Origin: Casuarius casuarius
Lineage: Eukaryota > Chordata > Aves > Casuariiformes > Casuariidae
DNA length: 64,000 nt
Direction of reading: 5' to 3'
NCBI GenBank assembly: GCA_003342895.1
Contig: PTFA01000337.1
Span: forward strand, 186,001-250,000
Under the pieces are notes generated by a model, which was given only the letters and a program-made list of their open reading frames with translations, did not search any database and was not told where the DNA came from. The translations under genes were made by a program, and so were the position numbers. Shown here one piece after another: positions 34,330 to 46,900 of the stretch. Numbering within the stretch: position 1 is the stretch's first letter; every line of letters begins with the position of its first letter.

Positions 34330-36640
34330 TTGAGCTAAACATCTGTGGTTGCTCTATATGCAACGGAGAGAGAGAAATCTACAGAGAGTGATTCTTCTCA
34401 CCTATTTTAGAGCCCTATTTTATGAGGGAATGACGTCTTATTGGAGGGGTCTGGCTCTCCTCCTTGGTTACAGAATGAGCCTAGAAAATTGGCTTGGACT
34501 GAACTCCTAATCGTTTAATAGATTTTCCTTGGTAAAATGAATCTTACCCTTACTGCATTTAGGTCCTGTCCTTGCATCTTCTCTTATATAGACTAGGTAA
34601 AATGTGTTTACAAGTAATCCAATGCCCATATACACAGTTTTCATGNCATTAATATTCTGAACATTTTGTGCAAGTGTGACCTCCAGAGTAATCAGGTGTG
34701 GTGAGACAGATGAGCCTACTTAAAATTATATTTTACCAAGCAAAACAGATAAAACTCAGTAACTGTTCATCTAATTGCTCTAATTGCCTCATTCATCACA
34801 CGACCTTGGTGATCTGATGTTTTCCACTCTGTTTCACTCATGTAATTCTTGTAGTAGAAAAACAAAGAACTGATGCCAAGTCTGAGCAAGAAGACATCCC
34901 CCAGGAGAACAGCTAGCACTGGGGATACGTTGGCTTTGTGTTCCTGCCTATTGAAACATCAGGGACCTTTTGGCTGACCAGTACAGATGGCTGCCATCAG
35001 GACTGATAGCTGCCCAGGGCTGCCTGATACCAGACAAAGAAATGGTGGTTGTGATAGAGTGACTTTGGCTTTGCATTCAAATATTTCATTTTCATTATCT
35101 TTTAAAAAGTGTTATTCTACATTCATAGTCATATGTCCACCAATGGTATATATATATTTATTTATAATGCTTCATACTTGGAGGAAGAGTTGAATATTTG
35201 TTGCTAGGAGAGAATATTCGCTTTACATTGAGGTGAACAGCTTTCAAATCTGGAGCACCACCTAACGCCTTTATTGATGACAAAAGGGAGGTCTTCCACA
35301 TAATGTGGGCCTATGCTACCTGCTGAAGTTCTGGGTCCTTTGGGAGATTCAGACCACTAGCTGAGAATGGAAACATATCTCAATTAGTTAACAGAACTGA
35401 ACTTGGAAATGTGGTAGCCTGAATACAGTATCACCCTTTCAGAGATAACCTAGAAAAGGTGGTGGTTAAGCACCTCCTCACCTTTCTGCATGTCACCAGC
35501 CCATTTCAGAACCAGAGCCTGCATTTCTCTGTGTGGAGCAGAAGCAGAACGATTGCATTCCTTCCTCCACAAGAGGATCAGATACTTCTATTGTAAAATT
35601 TATCATTGATGTCAAAGGTTCACTGCCATGCATCAGTACTTTGTTCCCTCTGTCATTTTTTCATGTTCAGGCTGTTGAGAAACATGTGCTGTGTTGTCTT
35701 TAACGCAGAGATGATACCCAGGTTTGAACTCTACTGGGACTCACCTGAACATCACTCAAAATCTACAGCTGTTTTGGGTGTTGTTTTCATTTGCTTAGTG
35801 ACACTTTTACTTAGAACGCTTTTTACTTGGGTTCTTTCACCTATAGAATTTGTTTCTGTTCTTGATTTGAGTGATGAGTATGGTCTAGGTGAAGTAAAAG
35901 CCCTCTCAGTGAGGGTGTAAGTGTACATGAATACATAAAAATACTTGCTTTGGTATAATTTAATCCAGCCTTGAAATAGCATAATTTATTCCAGGACTGA
36001 ATAGATTAACACAGTCTATAGTAGAGTGCCTACTAGCCAAATGCTGCTGAAAAAAATGTTCTTCCTAGCTAAAATGTTGGGGATGTAAAACATTTAATTT
36101 ACACTGTGAAGCACAAAATAATGAGACTAATTAGGTATGTCAACTGCTTGTTATTTTAACATCTTTATGCCTCCAATGCATGGTTTCAGCTGTTGATTTA
36201 AAATGCTTTATTTTAAAAAGCTCTTGATCAGTATTGCTGGCTTTTGAAGTGAGGAAACAAAAATGTTTGAACCCGGTGGAGTAAGCATGGTGAGAAGCAC
36301 ACATTCTTTATTTGTAGTGGCAAACTTTTGGCTACCTTAGGTTAAAATGAGAATGAAGGAAAGGCAATTCAGGTCAGTGACTTGAGTTAAAGACTATAGG
36401 AATGCCTGAGGACAAAAGCAAGCTGTCAGTAGGAGTGGAAACCTTATTCTCACTGTTATTTTAAAGCCAACTAGTCAAAATTAATAAAATAATTTCAAAT
36501 GTAAATAAAATTTAAAATGTTGACTAAGAATAGAAGGGCTCCAGCTGAAAGCAAGAGACCCATGGCCTGGGTGCTTTCAAAACCAAATCAAATGTCAGGA
36601 AGTTAAAAAAAAAAAAAAGAAAAAACATTTTTTTTCAAAG
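34330..36640. other. Non-coding stretch without recognised features
   Basis: No gene, RNA or named repeat. The 104-codon plus frame at 35606-35920 has a hydrophobic stretch but no recognisable family. A donor-like TTCAG/GTGAGT occurs on minus near 35744-35754 without a supporting open exon. Confidence 0.5.
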
Positions 36641-36654
36641 TGCTAGTCTGTGGT

Positions 36655-37275
36655 ACATCCACAAGTGGAGTACTTAAGCAGTTCAGGTGCCCTATCTCGA
36701 AAGGATATAACATTACAAAAAAAATTCAGAGGGGGACAACAAAGATAGTCAAATGTGTGGAATAACTTCAATATCAGAAATAGATAGTCTGGGACTCTGC
36801 AGCTTGGAAAAGAGATAAATGAGGGCAGATAGGATAGAGGTTTATAAAACCACAAGTGGCATAAAGAATGTGAGTAGGAAATGGTTGTTGTCTCTCTCAA
36901 CACTAGAAGTAGAGAAGACCAAATTAAATGACTGTGTGATAGTTTAAAGAGAAGTTGGTATTTCTTCATGCATTGCTACTGAGGCTGCGGAGCACATTGT
37001 CATGTGGTCAAGTAGATCCCAAAAGGTTTTCACGGCTTCAAACAAGAGTAGCCAAATTTGTGGGAAAGAAATCACTCAAGGGCTATTGAATACACAGATC
37101 CCACTTCTGGAAGGGAAGTCCTTGAGCTGCAGACTACTAAAAACTGGAAAGGGAAATTGGGGAATCATCACTATATGCTTGACCTATCCTTAGACTCTTC
37201 TTGTAGGCGTCAGTCACTGGCTGTTGTCAGAGTCTGGACACCAGATCTTTTGTCTGACTCCATACAGCTCTTCTT
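36655..37275 (+). mobile_element. CR1 LINE 3' part, older subfamily
   Basis: Plus-strand landmarks of an old sauropsid CR1 follow in order: GAAAGGATATAACATTAC, CTGGGACTCTGCAGCTTGGAAAAGAG, GGGCAGATAGGATAGAGGTTTATAAAACCA, AGAAGTTGGTATTTCTTCATGC, CTGCGGAGCACATTGTC, and near the 3' end CACCAGATCTTTTGTCTGACTCCATACAGCTCTTCTTA. That end corresponds to the 'GGACCTTTGGTCTGACCCAGTATGGC' terminus. It is strongly diverged, with no coding capacity left. Open frames at 37002-37450 lie inside it or run from it. Confidence 0.8.
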
Positions 37276-38294
37276 AGACCACCACACAGAGACCAGCAGC
37301 ACTGTTAGCCCTGTCCCTCTGACCTTTGTAAACACCTTCAGCTGCAACACCTTAACTGTAAGTGTGAACCTTCAGTATTCTCAAAATGAACACAGGATAT
37401 GCACACAGCAGATCGTTTCACCGATAGTGATATCCATGAAACTATATTGAAACAGACTTATGGGCAACCCTAAGCTAATCAATTTGTTTGCCCGGCACTT
37501 TCAGCATACAAAATTCTTTGTTAATACTAGTCATAATAGGCTTCTAGCCATTAAAACTCCTTCCAATTTATGGTAGAGTTAACGCTAAGTGTCTTCAGTG
37601 ACACCTAATTTAAATGATTACTAAATAATCATTCCAAGGTATTTTCTTTGGTAGTCATTAGTTAATTGCCAACAAAACAGTACCACTTGCCAAACAGAAA
37701 TAGAGTACCTATTCTTCCCCTATGTCCTGACCCTCGGGTAATTCTCTTAGTGATACTTGCTGGCAATAGAAATGTTTGGCAATAGCAGCTGTTTTTCTAA
37801 AGCAATGAAATGCCAACAGCGTGAACGACAAGGTGGCTCCGAGTTTCTTCCTACATGATTCCTGCCATCCACAAAGCAAAGATGCTAGAAAGTAAGCTCC
37901 CAATGTTCCAACANACCGAGAGCGTGCAGATTTTTCTACCTCATTTGCCAGCGACATAAAGTCCCAATATTTGCCTTGCTGACAATAACTGTCTTCAGTT
38001 TGTGGGTGAAGGAAATCTGGGAGAACTGAAAATCCAATCAACTGTAGAATTGCATCTTGGCAAGCAGAGTTGAAATAAATCAGGGGGATCCAGCAAGGGC
38101 TAGTATGAAGTAGTTTGAAAGAGAAGAATTCATGAAGTCATGAAATAGATAAGAATAGGAGAAGAGAGGGAGATTGGTTCAGTAGTAGTTGAACACAGAA
38201 ATTGGGAGTGTGGGCATTATCACTGAAGATAAATTGAACAGAGGTCAACAAAGAGTGAGACTGTCATAATAAATTGTTCTTACTGGAGGAGTAA

Positions 38295-38345
38295 TTGAAA
38301 TGGCTCCGTTAACTTCAATGGGAATTGGATCAAGCTCTTCTAAGT
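38295..38345. repeat. Fragment of an ancient interspersed repeat
   Basis: GTTAACTTCAATGGGAATTGGATCAAGCTCTTC resembles the widespread sauropsid repeat wording 'TTGACTTCAATGGGAGTTGGATCAGGCCC'. Only about 50 bases are recognisable. Confidence 0.4.
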
Positions 38346-41300
38346 GCAGCAGGAAAATTTAAGTTAGCTTTTGGCAGTCAGTTTTTGTGGGGATAAAAAT
38401 GCTTTCAAAGGAAGATCCTAGACCTTCCACCATTGCGGATAATAATGCTCTCTTTGAATTATTTTCAGACTAATTGAATTAACACTGCTGAAATGTAGGC
38501 GGACACGTGGGTGAGTTCCCCTGGAAAACACTTCAGTCTTACAGTTGTTATTAAATATGTGAACTTCCCTATTTTTCCTCAAATATCAAAGCCAAAACCA
38601 AACAGTACATTTTAATACATAAAAAAGATGCTTCACTTACTTACAATATGTGAAGCTAAAATGCTAATAAAACTGTGACATTGAATGAATATTCCATAGA
38701 TCCTGATCTTGGACCTGTAATTCTTGAAAAAAGTTGCTAATATGAGTACCTCAGTTTAGGTGAGTGGTCTCGTAGTGTGAGTCTTATACCTGTTGGCGAG
38801 GTCATGCCCCATAAGTTTGACCAATGTCCATCAAAGTGTTACTCAGGTCCTTCTCCGAGTAGTTACCTGAGGGCAGATAGTATAGAAAGCAGAGCATTTT
38901 ATCAGAGCTGATGGGTACAACAGCTGGCACAGTGGGACAAATAATTAAAGCAGGAGGGATTTTTCAAAGAATAATTTGTAGTCATTGGACATCAATTGAT
39001 TTTTTCTGAGTTTTTTATTGTGATTGTGAAGTCAATGCCAGGGAAGGACAGGCAGCAATGTAGTATTTTCTCAGACTACCATGTTTGCACCAAGTTGCAG
39101 CTGACAAGGAAGCTTTGTTGATATCACCTTTGATGTCTAGTTCAACCACAGGAACATGTATTATTTCAACAATATCACATCAATCAGGCAATAAATTCCT
39201 AATAAACCTTCTTAACTTGGGTGTATACCATCTGACATGCAAACAGATGCACTTCCATTAAAAAAATAGTCATACCAATAGACATTAAAACTGTTGTGGT
39301 AGCTGAGGGCCTGAGACTACTTCCCTGGAAATCAGTGGCAGAACTGTTCCTTTCAGTGAAAGCAGAAATAAGTTGCATACTTGGAATTTACAGTATTAGT
39401 TCTTTTATCTTGATGAAACTATGTCTACAAATGTCCCCTGTTTAAGAAACAACACTCTATATCATGAAAGACTTATACATAATTTAATGACAGAATTTTA
39501 GTGGTGCCATGGCTAACTGGAGTATAATTAAAGAATGAAATGCCACTTGCTATTTTCTGAACTAACAAAATCCATAAAACTGCTTTGCTGATTCTCCACT
39601 ATCTCACTTCACCTTTGGAGAAGGAGCCAATATGTTTACACAGTCTTACTCTAGAGAAGTGAGCAATGTTGATTAGGTGCCAGGTAAATCAGGCAAAACA
39701 AGCGGCAGTATAGCAAAATCTAGCCACTCATCCTGCGAGGAGTCTCGGAGGTGTGGCGCTTCCATGGGCATTGGGTGACCTTAGTTCCACCTGACGTGAG
39801 AGTGAAGATAGAAAGCACATACAGAAAGCATTTTGACTGTATTTATTTGTAGGTGCTGTCTCAATAAAAGATGTAGTGGATTGCATATCTTTACGTGTTT
39901 GCGTTATGAGGCCACAGGAGAAAGCAATGCAAAATTCCTCTTGTCTGGGATAAAAGACACAGTGAGGACTGCAAGAGTATTTGATTTTTTTTTTGGTTTG
40001 AAGGTCAAGAACTAGCACAGAGTTCTTCTTTTCATTTATTTTTTCAGGGTTTCATATTCCTTTCTGATTGGCCTCTTGTTACCAGCCCCTGATTCATATG
40101 GTTCCAAACACAAATGGAATTAGACCTTATTGCACAACTGAATGAAAGAAAAAGAGAAAAGGGGGGAAAAAAGCCTCCACAACAGTCAATAATAATTAGC
40201 AGTTCAGTGTCGATACAAGGATCCATGAACTCAGATGCTTTATAAACCCTTGGGACTTTCAAAACTGGATTCAAACTCCTGATGCATCAGCTGATCTGCC
40301 ATCACTTGGCATTTCAGCTGATTCTAGGACCAGGAAGTAGAGAGGTGTATGAATGTGAAATGCACACTGATTTTTTTTTTTTTTAACCTCAAAACATTTC
40401 CTCCATTCTGAATTATGGTTCAGGTCAGTCTGTAAGTTATATGAGCCAGTTCGCTGATCCCTAGATATGAGACTCAGGGGAGATAAAGCCAGACTCCAAA
40501 ATAATCATTCAAAAATCCAGTCAGAGGAAGGCTGAATATGATACTTTTGGGGATGGTGGCCTGTGGAGGGAAGAAAAAGCATTTTAGATGGGAAATTACT
40601 CAGAATAGCATAAAAATGAGCGGGGGGGGGGAGAAGAAAGAGAGCCATTTGCATCATGGGAAGAATACTTTTTTCTGAAAAACTTTGCAAAGAAAAAAGG
40701 CATTTTTCTTTCCAACTCCTGCTTTTCTCTAAATTTGAAGTGGGTCCCCCAGAGTGTGTGACTTCTCGGTGTGTACGCTTCCTGCTCTTTACAAAGATCC
40801 TTTCTGCACTCATCAGTAGCACCATGACAAAAGATCCCTGTTAAAGGTTTGCTTCAGTAGACTAGAGAGCATTCATGGCCTTAGTCAAGAGGGAAATGTA
40901 TTTTAGTAATAAAACAGGCAGAGAAAGCGAAGCTATATGCAAGGCAGCACCCAGTAAACCTACAGATTTACTGCAGGATTTTAAAGCCTGAAGTTCAGGA
41001 GTTTAGGGGTTACACATATATATACATTTTTCTGCCTATCTTGGGCAAACAGCTGGATGTGGATAAAAGTGACCATTCATGTGTTTGGCTGGTCATCTGC
41101 ATGTGCATTTAGTGAAATTAAGAACTGTTTTCAGCAATATGCCTGCATTTTGCACGCATATTTCTGCACTTAAAACATCTGACAATTTGGCCTACAACCT
41201 ATTTGCCAGTGTTTCCATCAGTAAGTGTGGGGAAATTGTTCCTTCAATAAGCACACAGGGATACCATGAGGCTAAATTAGTTTTTTTGGAAAGCACACTA

Positions 41301-41949
41301 AAGTACATGGATGGAGAGCACACTGTAAGTGCAAAGGTTTTTTTTTTTTTATGTAGACTAAGTCACATTCTCCTATGCTATGTGTACAGCTGAAATAGCT
41401 GTTTAGTATTAGCTTTAATTAGCAAAAGCCTGCAAAGTGTTCTGTGTGCTGTATGGTATGATCATCACTGATGTAAGAGCACTTGTGCTTGAGGTCTTGT
41501 GTGCTGAGTGCTTCCGCATGAACAAACCTCAAAAATGGGAATGCAAGAGGAGCACAGGTGAACCTCATATTTACCAGTACATACATCTGGTCCAGATGCC
41601 TTGAGCTTGCCAGTCATGTAGATTATTTCACAGATGTGATTTTTTTTTCACTTTAAACTAATGACATTTAAAAGGTACCAGTTGCAAACACATCTGGTGT
41701 AGGATGCAGAACTAAAATGAGCAGCTCCCTAGCACTCCTGAAACACACTATAACTGCTAGCACAGACAACCACAGCTTCACATGAGCTTCAGTTCCTTTG
41801 GCTTTATCCATCTACGTGCATAGGGAATTAACTGTGCTTTAGTGGGCTCAAGCGTGTCAGATTGATTGCTTCTATGAACTGAAGCTGAAACAGAATGGGA
41901 TTTTGAGCTATAAAGGGGGAGAGGTAAGTTGGTGAGTTGACTTCTGCTG

Positions 41950-42065
41950 AATTCTGGATGAGATTTTCAGAAATAGATGGGTATATTTGGATACCTAGAT
42001 CCATCTATAAAAGCCTAATTTTTAAAAATGCTCGATCTACTGCAGTGTCTGTGGAAGTTAATAGC
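41950..42065 (+). repeat. Fragment of an ancient interspersed repeat
   Basis: GATGAGATTTTCAGAAATAG, GATACCTAGATCC and CCTAATTTTTAAAAATGCTC, followed by TGTGGAAGTTAATAG, follow the order of a common sauropsid repeat ('GAGATTTTCAAA...CCTAA...ATTTTCAAAAGTGCT...GAAGTCAATGG'). It is diverged and the family name is uncertain. Confidence 0.35.
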
Positions 42066-42929
42066 CTACATGTTGTTACTATGAACAAATCAGGGGTCCT
42101 TAAGAGCCCACAGACTTCTGTCTACCTAAAACCACCATAATTACATTTAACATGGTGTACATTTAAACAAAAAGTCAGAAAAAAAAATCCTCTAGAAGCC
42201 AAAACTTCTGTACGGGACTCCATTTGGCCCCAGTACAGCAACAGCAGCTCCTGACCTGCCAGGCTGATTCCAGATTTCAAGCGGTCTAGTGAATTGTGGC
42301 AGACTGGCGGCAGTCTTGTATTCCTATCTTATGAAACATTTTCAATGGAATATTTTAATTAAGATCAGCTTTGCACACTGGCATCAGAAAACTCATAATC
42401 TTCCCACAATCAAATATCACTGGAGAAAACAGTAAGCAGTTGACTATAGAGCTGTGTTTAACTTTGAACCAAGGTGGGAACCTGCTTCAGTTTATCATGA
42501 AGTGTCTAACTGCAGCCTTAAGGTTCAGTTTTGATTCACATAAGGAAAGGTTCTGTGTAAGGTATAACAATTTCCAGTATATCTGTTGCACAAATACAGA
42601 ACTCACTCCTTGGATTCAAATGGATTTTCTGACATTTAACTAGTAAATCTGTAATGGAGCTGGGAATTAAAATTAATTAAAACCAGGACTGTTTAAGAAA
42701 TTCTGTGCCTGAATCAATTTGTTATTGTTATTTTCCCCATGGATTTCAGTCACGAAACACTATTTCCAACTTTCCATATAGGCAGCATTCATGAAATCTG
42801 TGCACAGACTGTCTGCGGAAATCAGGTTGTTTTTAAACAAAGGTGCAGACTGTGGTGTCTAAGCTTTTCAAGCTCATAGATTCCAGGATAGTTCCAGAAA
42901 GCATCTCAACTAACTTCTAAATGGAGTAG

Positions 42930-43130
42930 TTGTCACTGTAGGTGTAACAGCCAATCACCACCTCTCCAGTTAATTTGCATATAATGAGTCTATTGTTCAT
43001 AATGTGTTAGCATCTGGAGAGAGCCTGTTGGCTTGTCAGACATCTCTCTGATAGATTACTTGGACCTGTCATGACTCTTCAAGGATTCCTGCTAAGAGGC
43101 AGGGTAAATTACTCTCTGCGGAGCTCCGTG
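42930..43130. promoter_or_regulatory. Octamer-containing block, possible regulatory element
   Basis: ATTTGCAT, the inverted POU octamer, is exact at 42973-42980 and overlaps a TTAAT word, with ATAATGAG and a TTGTTCATAATG stretch right after it. No repeat resemblance is seen. The inference rests on motif content alone. Confidence 0.15.
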
Positions 43131-43454
43131 CTGCTGTGGCTACGCTGTGGTTCATTTAAATTGAGTTCAGCTATTACTACACCACACTGCAGCATGTGCT
43201 ATAGACAAAGAAACTTGGGGTTTTGTGCAACTTGAACAGCAGTACTTGAAAGGTTCCTTGAGAGCTGATGTTTTGGCTCTGCCTTACATGTGGGCAGATC
43301 TTAGGTGCTGTGCATGGTTGTAGCACTGATGGCTGCAGTAGCCCCAAGTGAAGTCGGTGTCCTTAGCTGCACTACCCTTAGTGGCTATTTTCAGAGGTCA
43401 CTGCATGGAGTGACTCCCATGAAGGAACAGCTTGGTGTCTTCAGCACAGGAAGG

Positions 43455-43900
43455 AGACAGTTGAGGTGGGTATGGTAGAGATTTATAAAACAGGTGTCAT
43501 CTTTCCCAGTACAAGAATTGGGGGCCTAATGAATCCAGCGTGTGATGGGTTCAGAACAAATGAAGGGAGGCAGTTCGTTGCTCAGGGTATAAGTGAGCTG
43601 TGGGACTCCCTGCCACAGGGCACTGCAGGAACACAGGTCCCATGAGTTTAAGGAGAAGTTAGACTGGTCATTGAAGATGAAGTTCACTGAGATTACTAGA
43701 TATGAAGACAGTGCCTCTTCCCCAGAAAGTCCCCAGGCTGTAAGGTGCTGGATGCTACGAGAGTGTTCAGGGATGTATCTCCAGATCCTCACCCTGTTCC
43801 TATGCTCTTCTCTAGGCATTTGCTTTTGGCGACTGACAGAGACACGCCACAGAACTAGACTCTCTGTCCTCACCCAGAATGATTATTCCCCAATTCTTCT
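43455..43900 (+). mobile_element. CR1 LINE 3' part, older subfamily
   Basis: Landmarks of an old CR1 3' end occur in order: GGTAGAGATTTATAAAACAG, GAGCTGTGGGACTCCCTGCC, GTTTAAGGAGAAGTTAGACTGG, ATTACTAGATATGAAGACAG, AAAGTCCCCAGGCTGTAAGG, TCAGGGATGTATCTCCAG, CACCCTGTTCCTATGCTCTTC, GACTGACAGAGACACGCC and AGAACTAGACTCTC. It ends in a degraded version of the 'CTGACCCAGTATGG' terminus. Open frames of 115 and 140 codons on the two strands lie within or run from it and are not genes. Confidence 0.8.
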
Positions 43901-43909
43901 GGATGGGTC

Positions 43910-46900
43910 CCTTGCTTCTACCCCTTTCAAGCCACATACTACTTTTATTGATCACAAGCTCCTAAGTCAGTTCATGTATATGCATGTGGTCTCCAAACCG
44001 CAAATTAAGAAATAGTTTCACCAAAGGAAAACACTGATCACTTCATAATGCCAGTGTTGGACAGGTGCCATTTGAGTTCTGTGGACTGATGCTTTGTGAG
44101 GCTCTTCTGTACTGAAGAATCTACTCCTTAAAGTTGAAATTTTAAAAGAGATTTAATACTAAGACTACCAATTTTCAAATCAGTGGAAAATCACTGTTGG
44201 TGCAGTCCTTGGGCTTCTCATACAGAGAATATATGCACAGTTTTAATTATTTAAAAACACTTAAGAGATGCTAGGAAACAAAGCTACATTATTCTGGTGT
44301 TACAACTAAAGAAATATAGTAATTTGAGGATTAAAAAAAATGCTACAGGAATGTTGTTATTATCTCAGAACAAAGCATTATGAATCCAGGACATTCAAAG
44401 TTAAGGTCGCACAAAGTAAGTTTGTACTTAAAAAATAAACCTAGGCAAATGAAGATGCGAGAATACATATTTAAGACAACTCCATGATCATAACAATCTT
44501 GAACCAAATCTTTAGCTCCAACAGGAAGAGAAAAAGTGTGATGAAAGTGATGTCTGTAAAAGTCAGTATAATCTAATTTGTGACTGTGCACACTTCTGAC
44601 TGCAGGGAGGGCCAAGGTACTGGAAAGTTATATAATGTTGTAGTTAGAGGTAGAATCAGGCTTGCTTTCATCCAATTGGGGGTTGAATGCCTGGAGTATC
44701 AGCTGCACAGGCTTTACCTGTTAAATATACACTGAGGGCCTCAGGAACTCACAGAGCCCTCACTCAAGCACATGCAGCTTTAGCTTCACTGCTCATGTGA
44801 TCTAGCCTGATGGATTAAAGCCAATTTGGGTCTGTCTACACAGATTATAGTAATTATCTACAGTGTCTGTGTGGACTGATTCACCAGCCTGTGAATCCAT
44901 GGCCGGGATGCAGCCACTTGTCCAGGGGAACGACAGCAACAGGAGGCTGCAGTGCAAAGCAGGGGCAGACTGACAGGGCCTCAGGGTGGGTAGGGAGCAA
45001 TGTAAGGTTACCGCAAGTACTGTCTGATGATGTACTTATTTTTTGTAACATGGAAAAGGAATGGCTGTTACTATTTACTATTGAGATTTCATCCAGGTCT
45101 GCTTTAAAACATAGGCAAGCAAAGTTAGACCTTACCATTGGAAGAAATAGGCAGAAAGTAACTTCTTGAACTCATGTTTGGCAAAAATATTATAAAAGTG
45201 TATTTTAATAAGAACTTTTTTTTGAATGAGGGGGCATTTTTACTATACTTTCCAAGAACTAAAATATTCTCCTTTGCACTTGTTCACAGCATGATTATCT
45301 CTGGTTTTAAATTTTAACCTGGTAGAAGGTTATATTTCTAAGATACAGCATTATGAAGTATTAAACTACCAGAGACGCTGGATTTAAGTTTAAGATTTCA
45401 TTGTAAGAAACAGTTCCTTAGAAAGGCATTTTTAAGATGGAAAACTTTCAAAAGAGACAGTGGCCTAGATGGATGATGAATCTTATTAGTCTCCTAACAG
45501 CAAAATATGCTGTTATTAGGGTGCTGTGTTATTAGGTGGGGGTAAAATTATACACACTATTAGTGAGAACATATGCTGGACTTCCAGTCCTTGGACTAAT
45601 AGTTGTGAACCAGGGAGAACACTGCATTGTCTGACAAAAATTCTTCCCTGAATGGGAATGTTTTGATCCAGCTCATTTGCTGGTGCTGCCTCTGAGTACC
45701 GAACCCCTCCAGTCCCAAATACCGCACCGTGCTTAGAGAGGCATCACACTGATGAAGAGGACAAGGAAGGCCTAGTGCCAGTTCTTTAACCTTTCATCCC
45801 TCCTACACCCCTCACAGTGCTGGCTGTCCACTCATCCGCAAATAGATTTTTTTTTAAGGACGGGATTTTGGAGTCTCTGTTTCAGCTTCAGTCGCCTGAT
45901 CCTTTCAGGCTTGACCCTCCTGTCCTTCACAAATGAATAAATGCTGCTCCCTGCTGGAAACTCTGAGTATGTTGCAGTCTGCTGGTGTTTTTCTTATTAA
46001 AAGAAAGTGATAAAAAAGTGTAAATACCTATTAAACAATCGCAAGTGCTGTCTCCTGAAGAGTGATCTCACCATTTAACGTTAGTGCAATGCTGCCGTAT
46101 TTCTTACTGTGCTCTGCTGTTCTGCAAGGCCACCATTCTGCGATGCTTGAGACGTATCCACAAGTGTCGGTGCACCCTTTCTATCAAGTCCTGCTTCTCT
46201 CTTGGCAACACAGAAATGAGAGAAGCTGTACAGAGACCACCAGGTAGCCACTCTTCAACTCCGTGTAAAACCTGTTGTATTTACATGCCTAAAAATGCAG
46301 AGCTGTTCCTGTTAACTTTCTGTACAAAGAGCCACATCTAGCAAACAGACAAACTAATCCTTCACTGAGCATTTCATATATGAGGCATATATACACAAAG
46401 AAGTAGGCAAAGAGGAAGCGTTTCTTTTGACTTATGAACATTACCAGCATTTCTGAACTTGGGTCCCTAAAATTATGACATCTGAAGTGTGCTCATTGAT
46501 GTCTGAAGGCCTACCTGTTGTATCTCACTGGGAGGAGAGCTGACTGATCATAACAAGATCATACACCTCATTCACAAGAGGTGAGCTAGCTTGACAAGCT
46601 GTCATGCAAAACCACTCTACCTGGGCTAATNTAAGTAGAAGATACATTCAAATCTATCCTGGACTAGGCCGAATTCTGAACATCTGTTCCAACCCACTTG
46701 GCTAGGCTTTACGTAAGGTGACAGGAGCAGCATCCTTTAATGGTATGCTAAGATACTTTTACAGAGTACAGAGAAATCCTTATTAAACTGAGTCAAAGAG
46801 CCCTCAGCTCTGGGGGATGCTGCTTCCTAGTGCTCACAGTACTCTTGCCTTGTCCCTTCATGACCAGTCCCTCCGTACAGTAGAAGGGCTGTGGTGCCAG

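Larger units (their letters stand above)
37280..43450. other. Non-coding stretch with a few repeat scraps
   Basis: Apart from the repeat fragments listed separately, no gene or RNA is recognised. Homopolymer runs occur near 40370-40385 (T), 40622-40631 (G) and 41339-41350 (T). Frames such as 37709-38041 (minus), 40505-40825 (minus) and 41079-41393 (plus) have no known domain. Confidence 0.5.

Noticed and set aside
35606..35920. 104-codon frame with a hydrophobic stretch
   Set aside because: No recognisable family, and single-exon genes of this size are rare. Composition is the same as the flanks.
43526..44015. Open frames of 115 and 140 codons
   Set aside because: They overlap the old CR1 3' end and have no domain.
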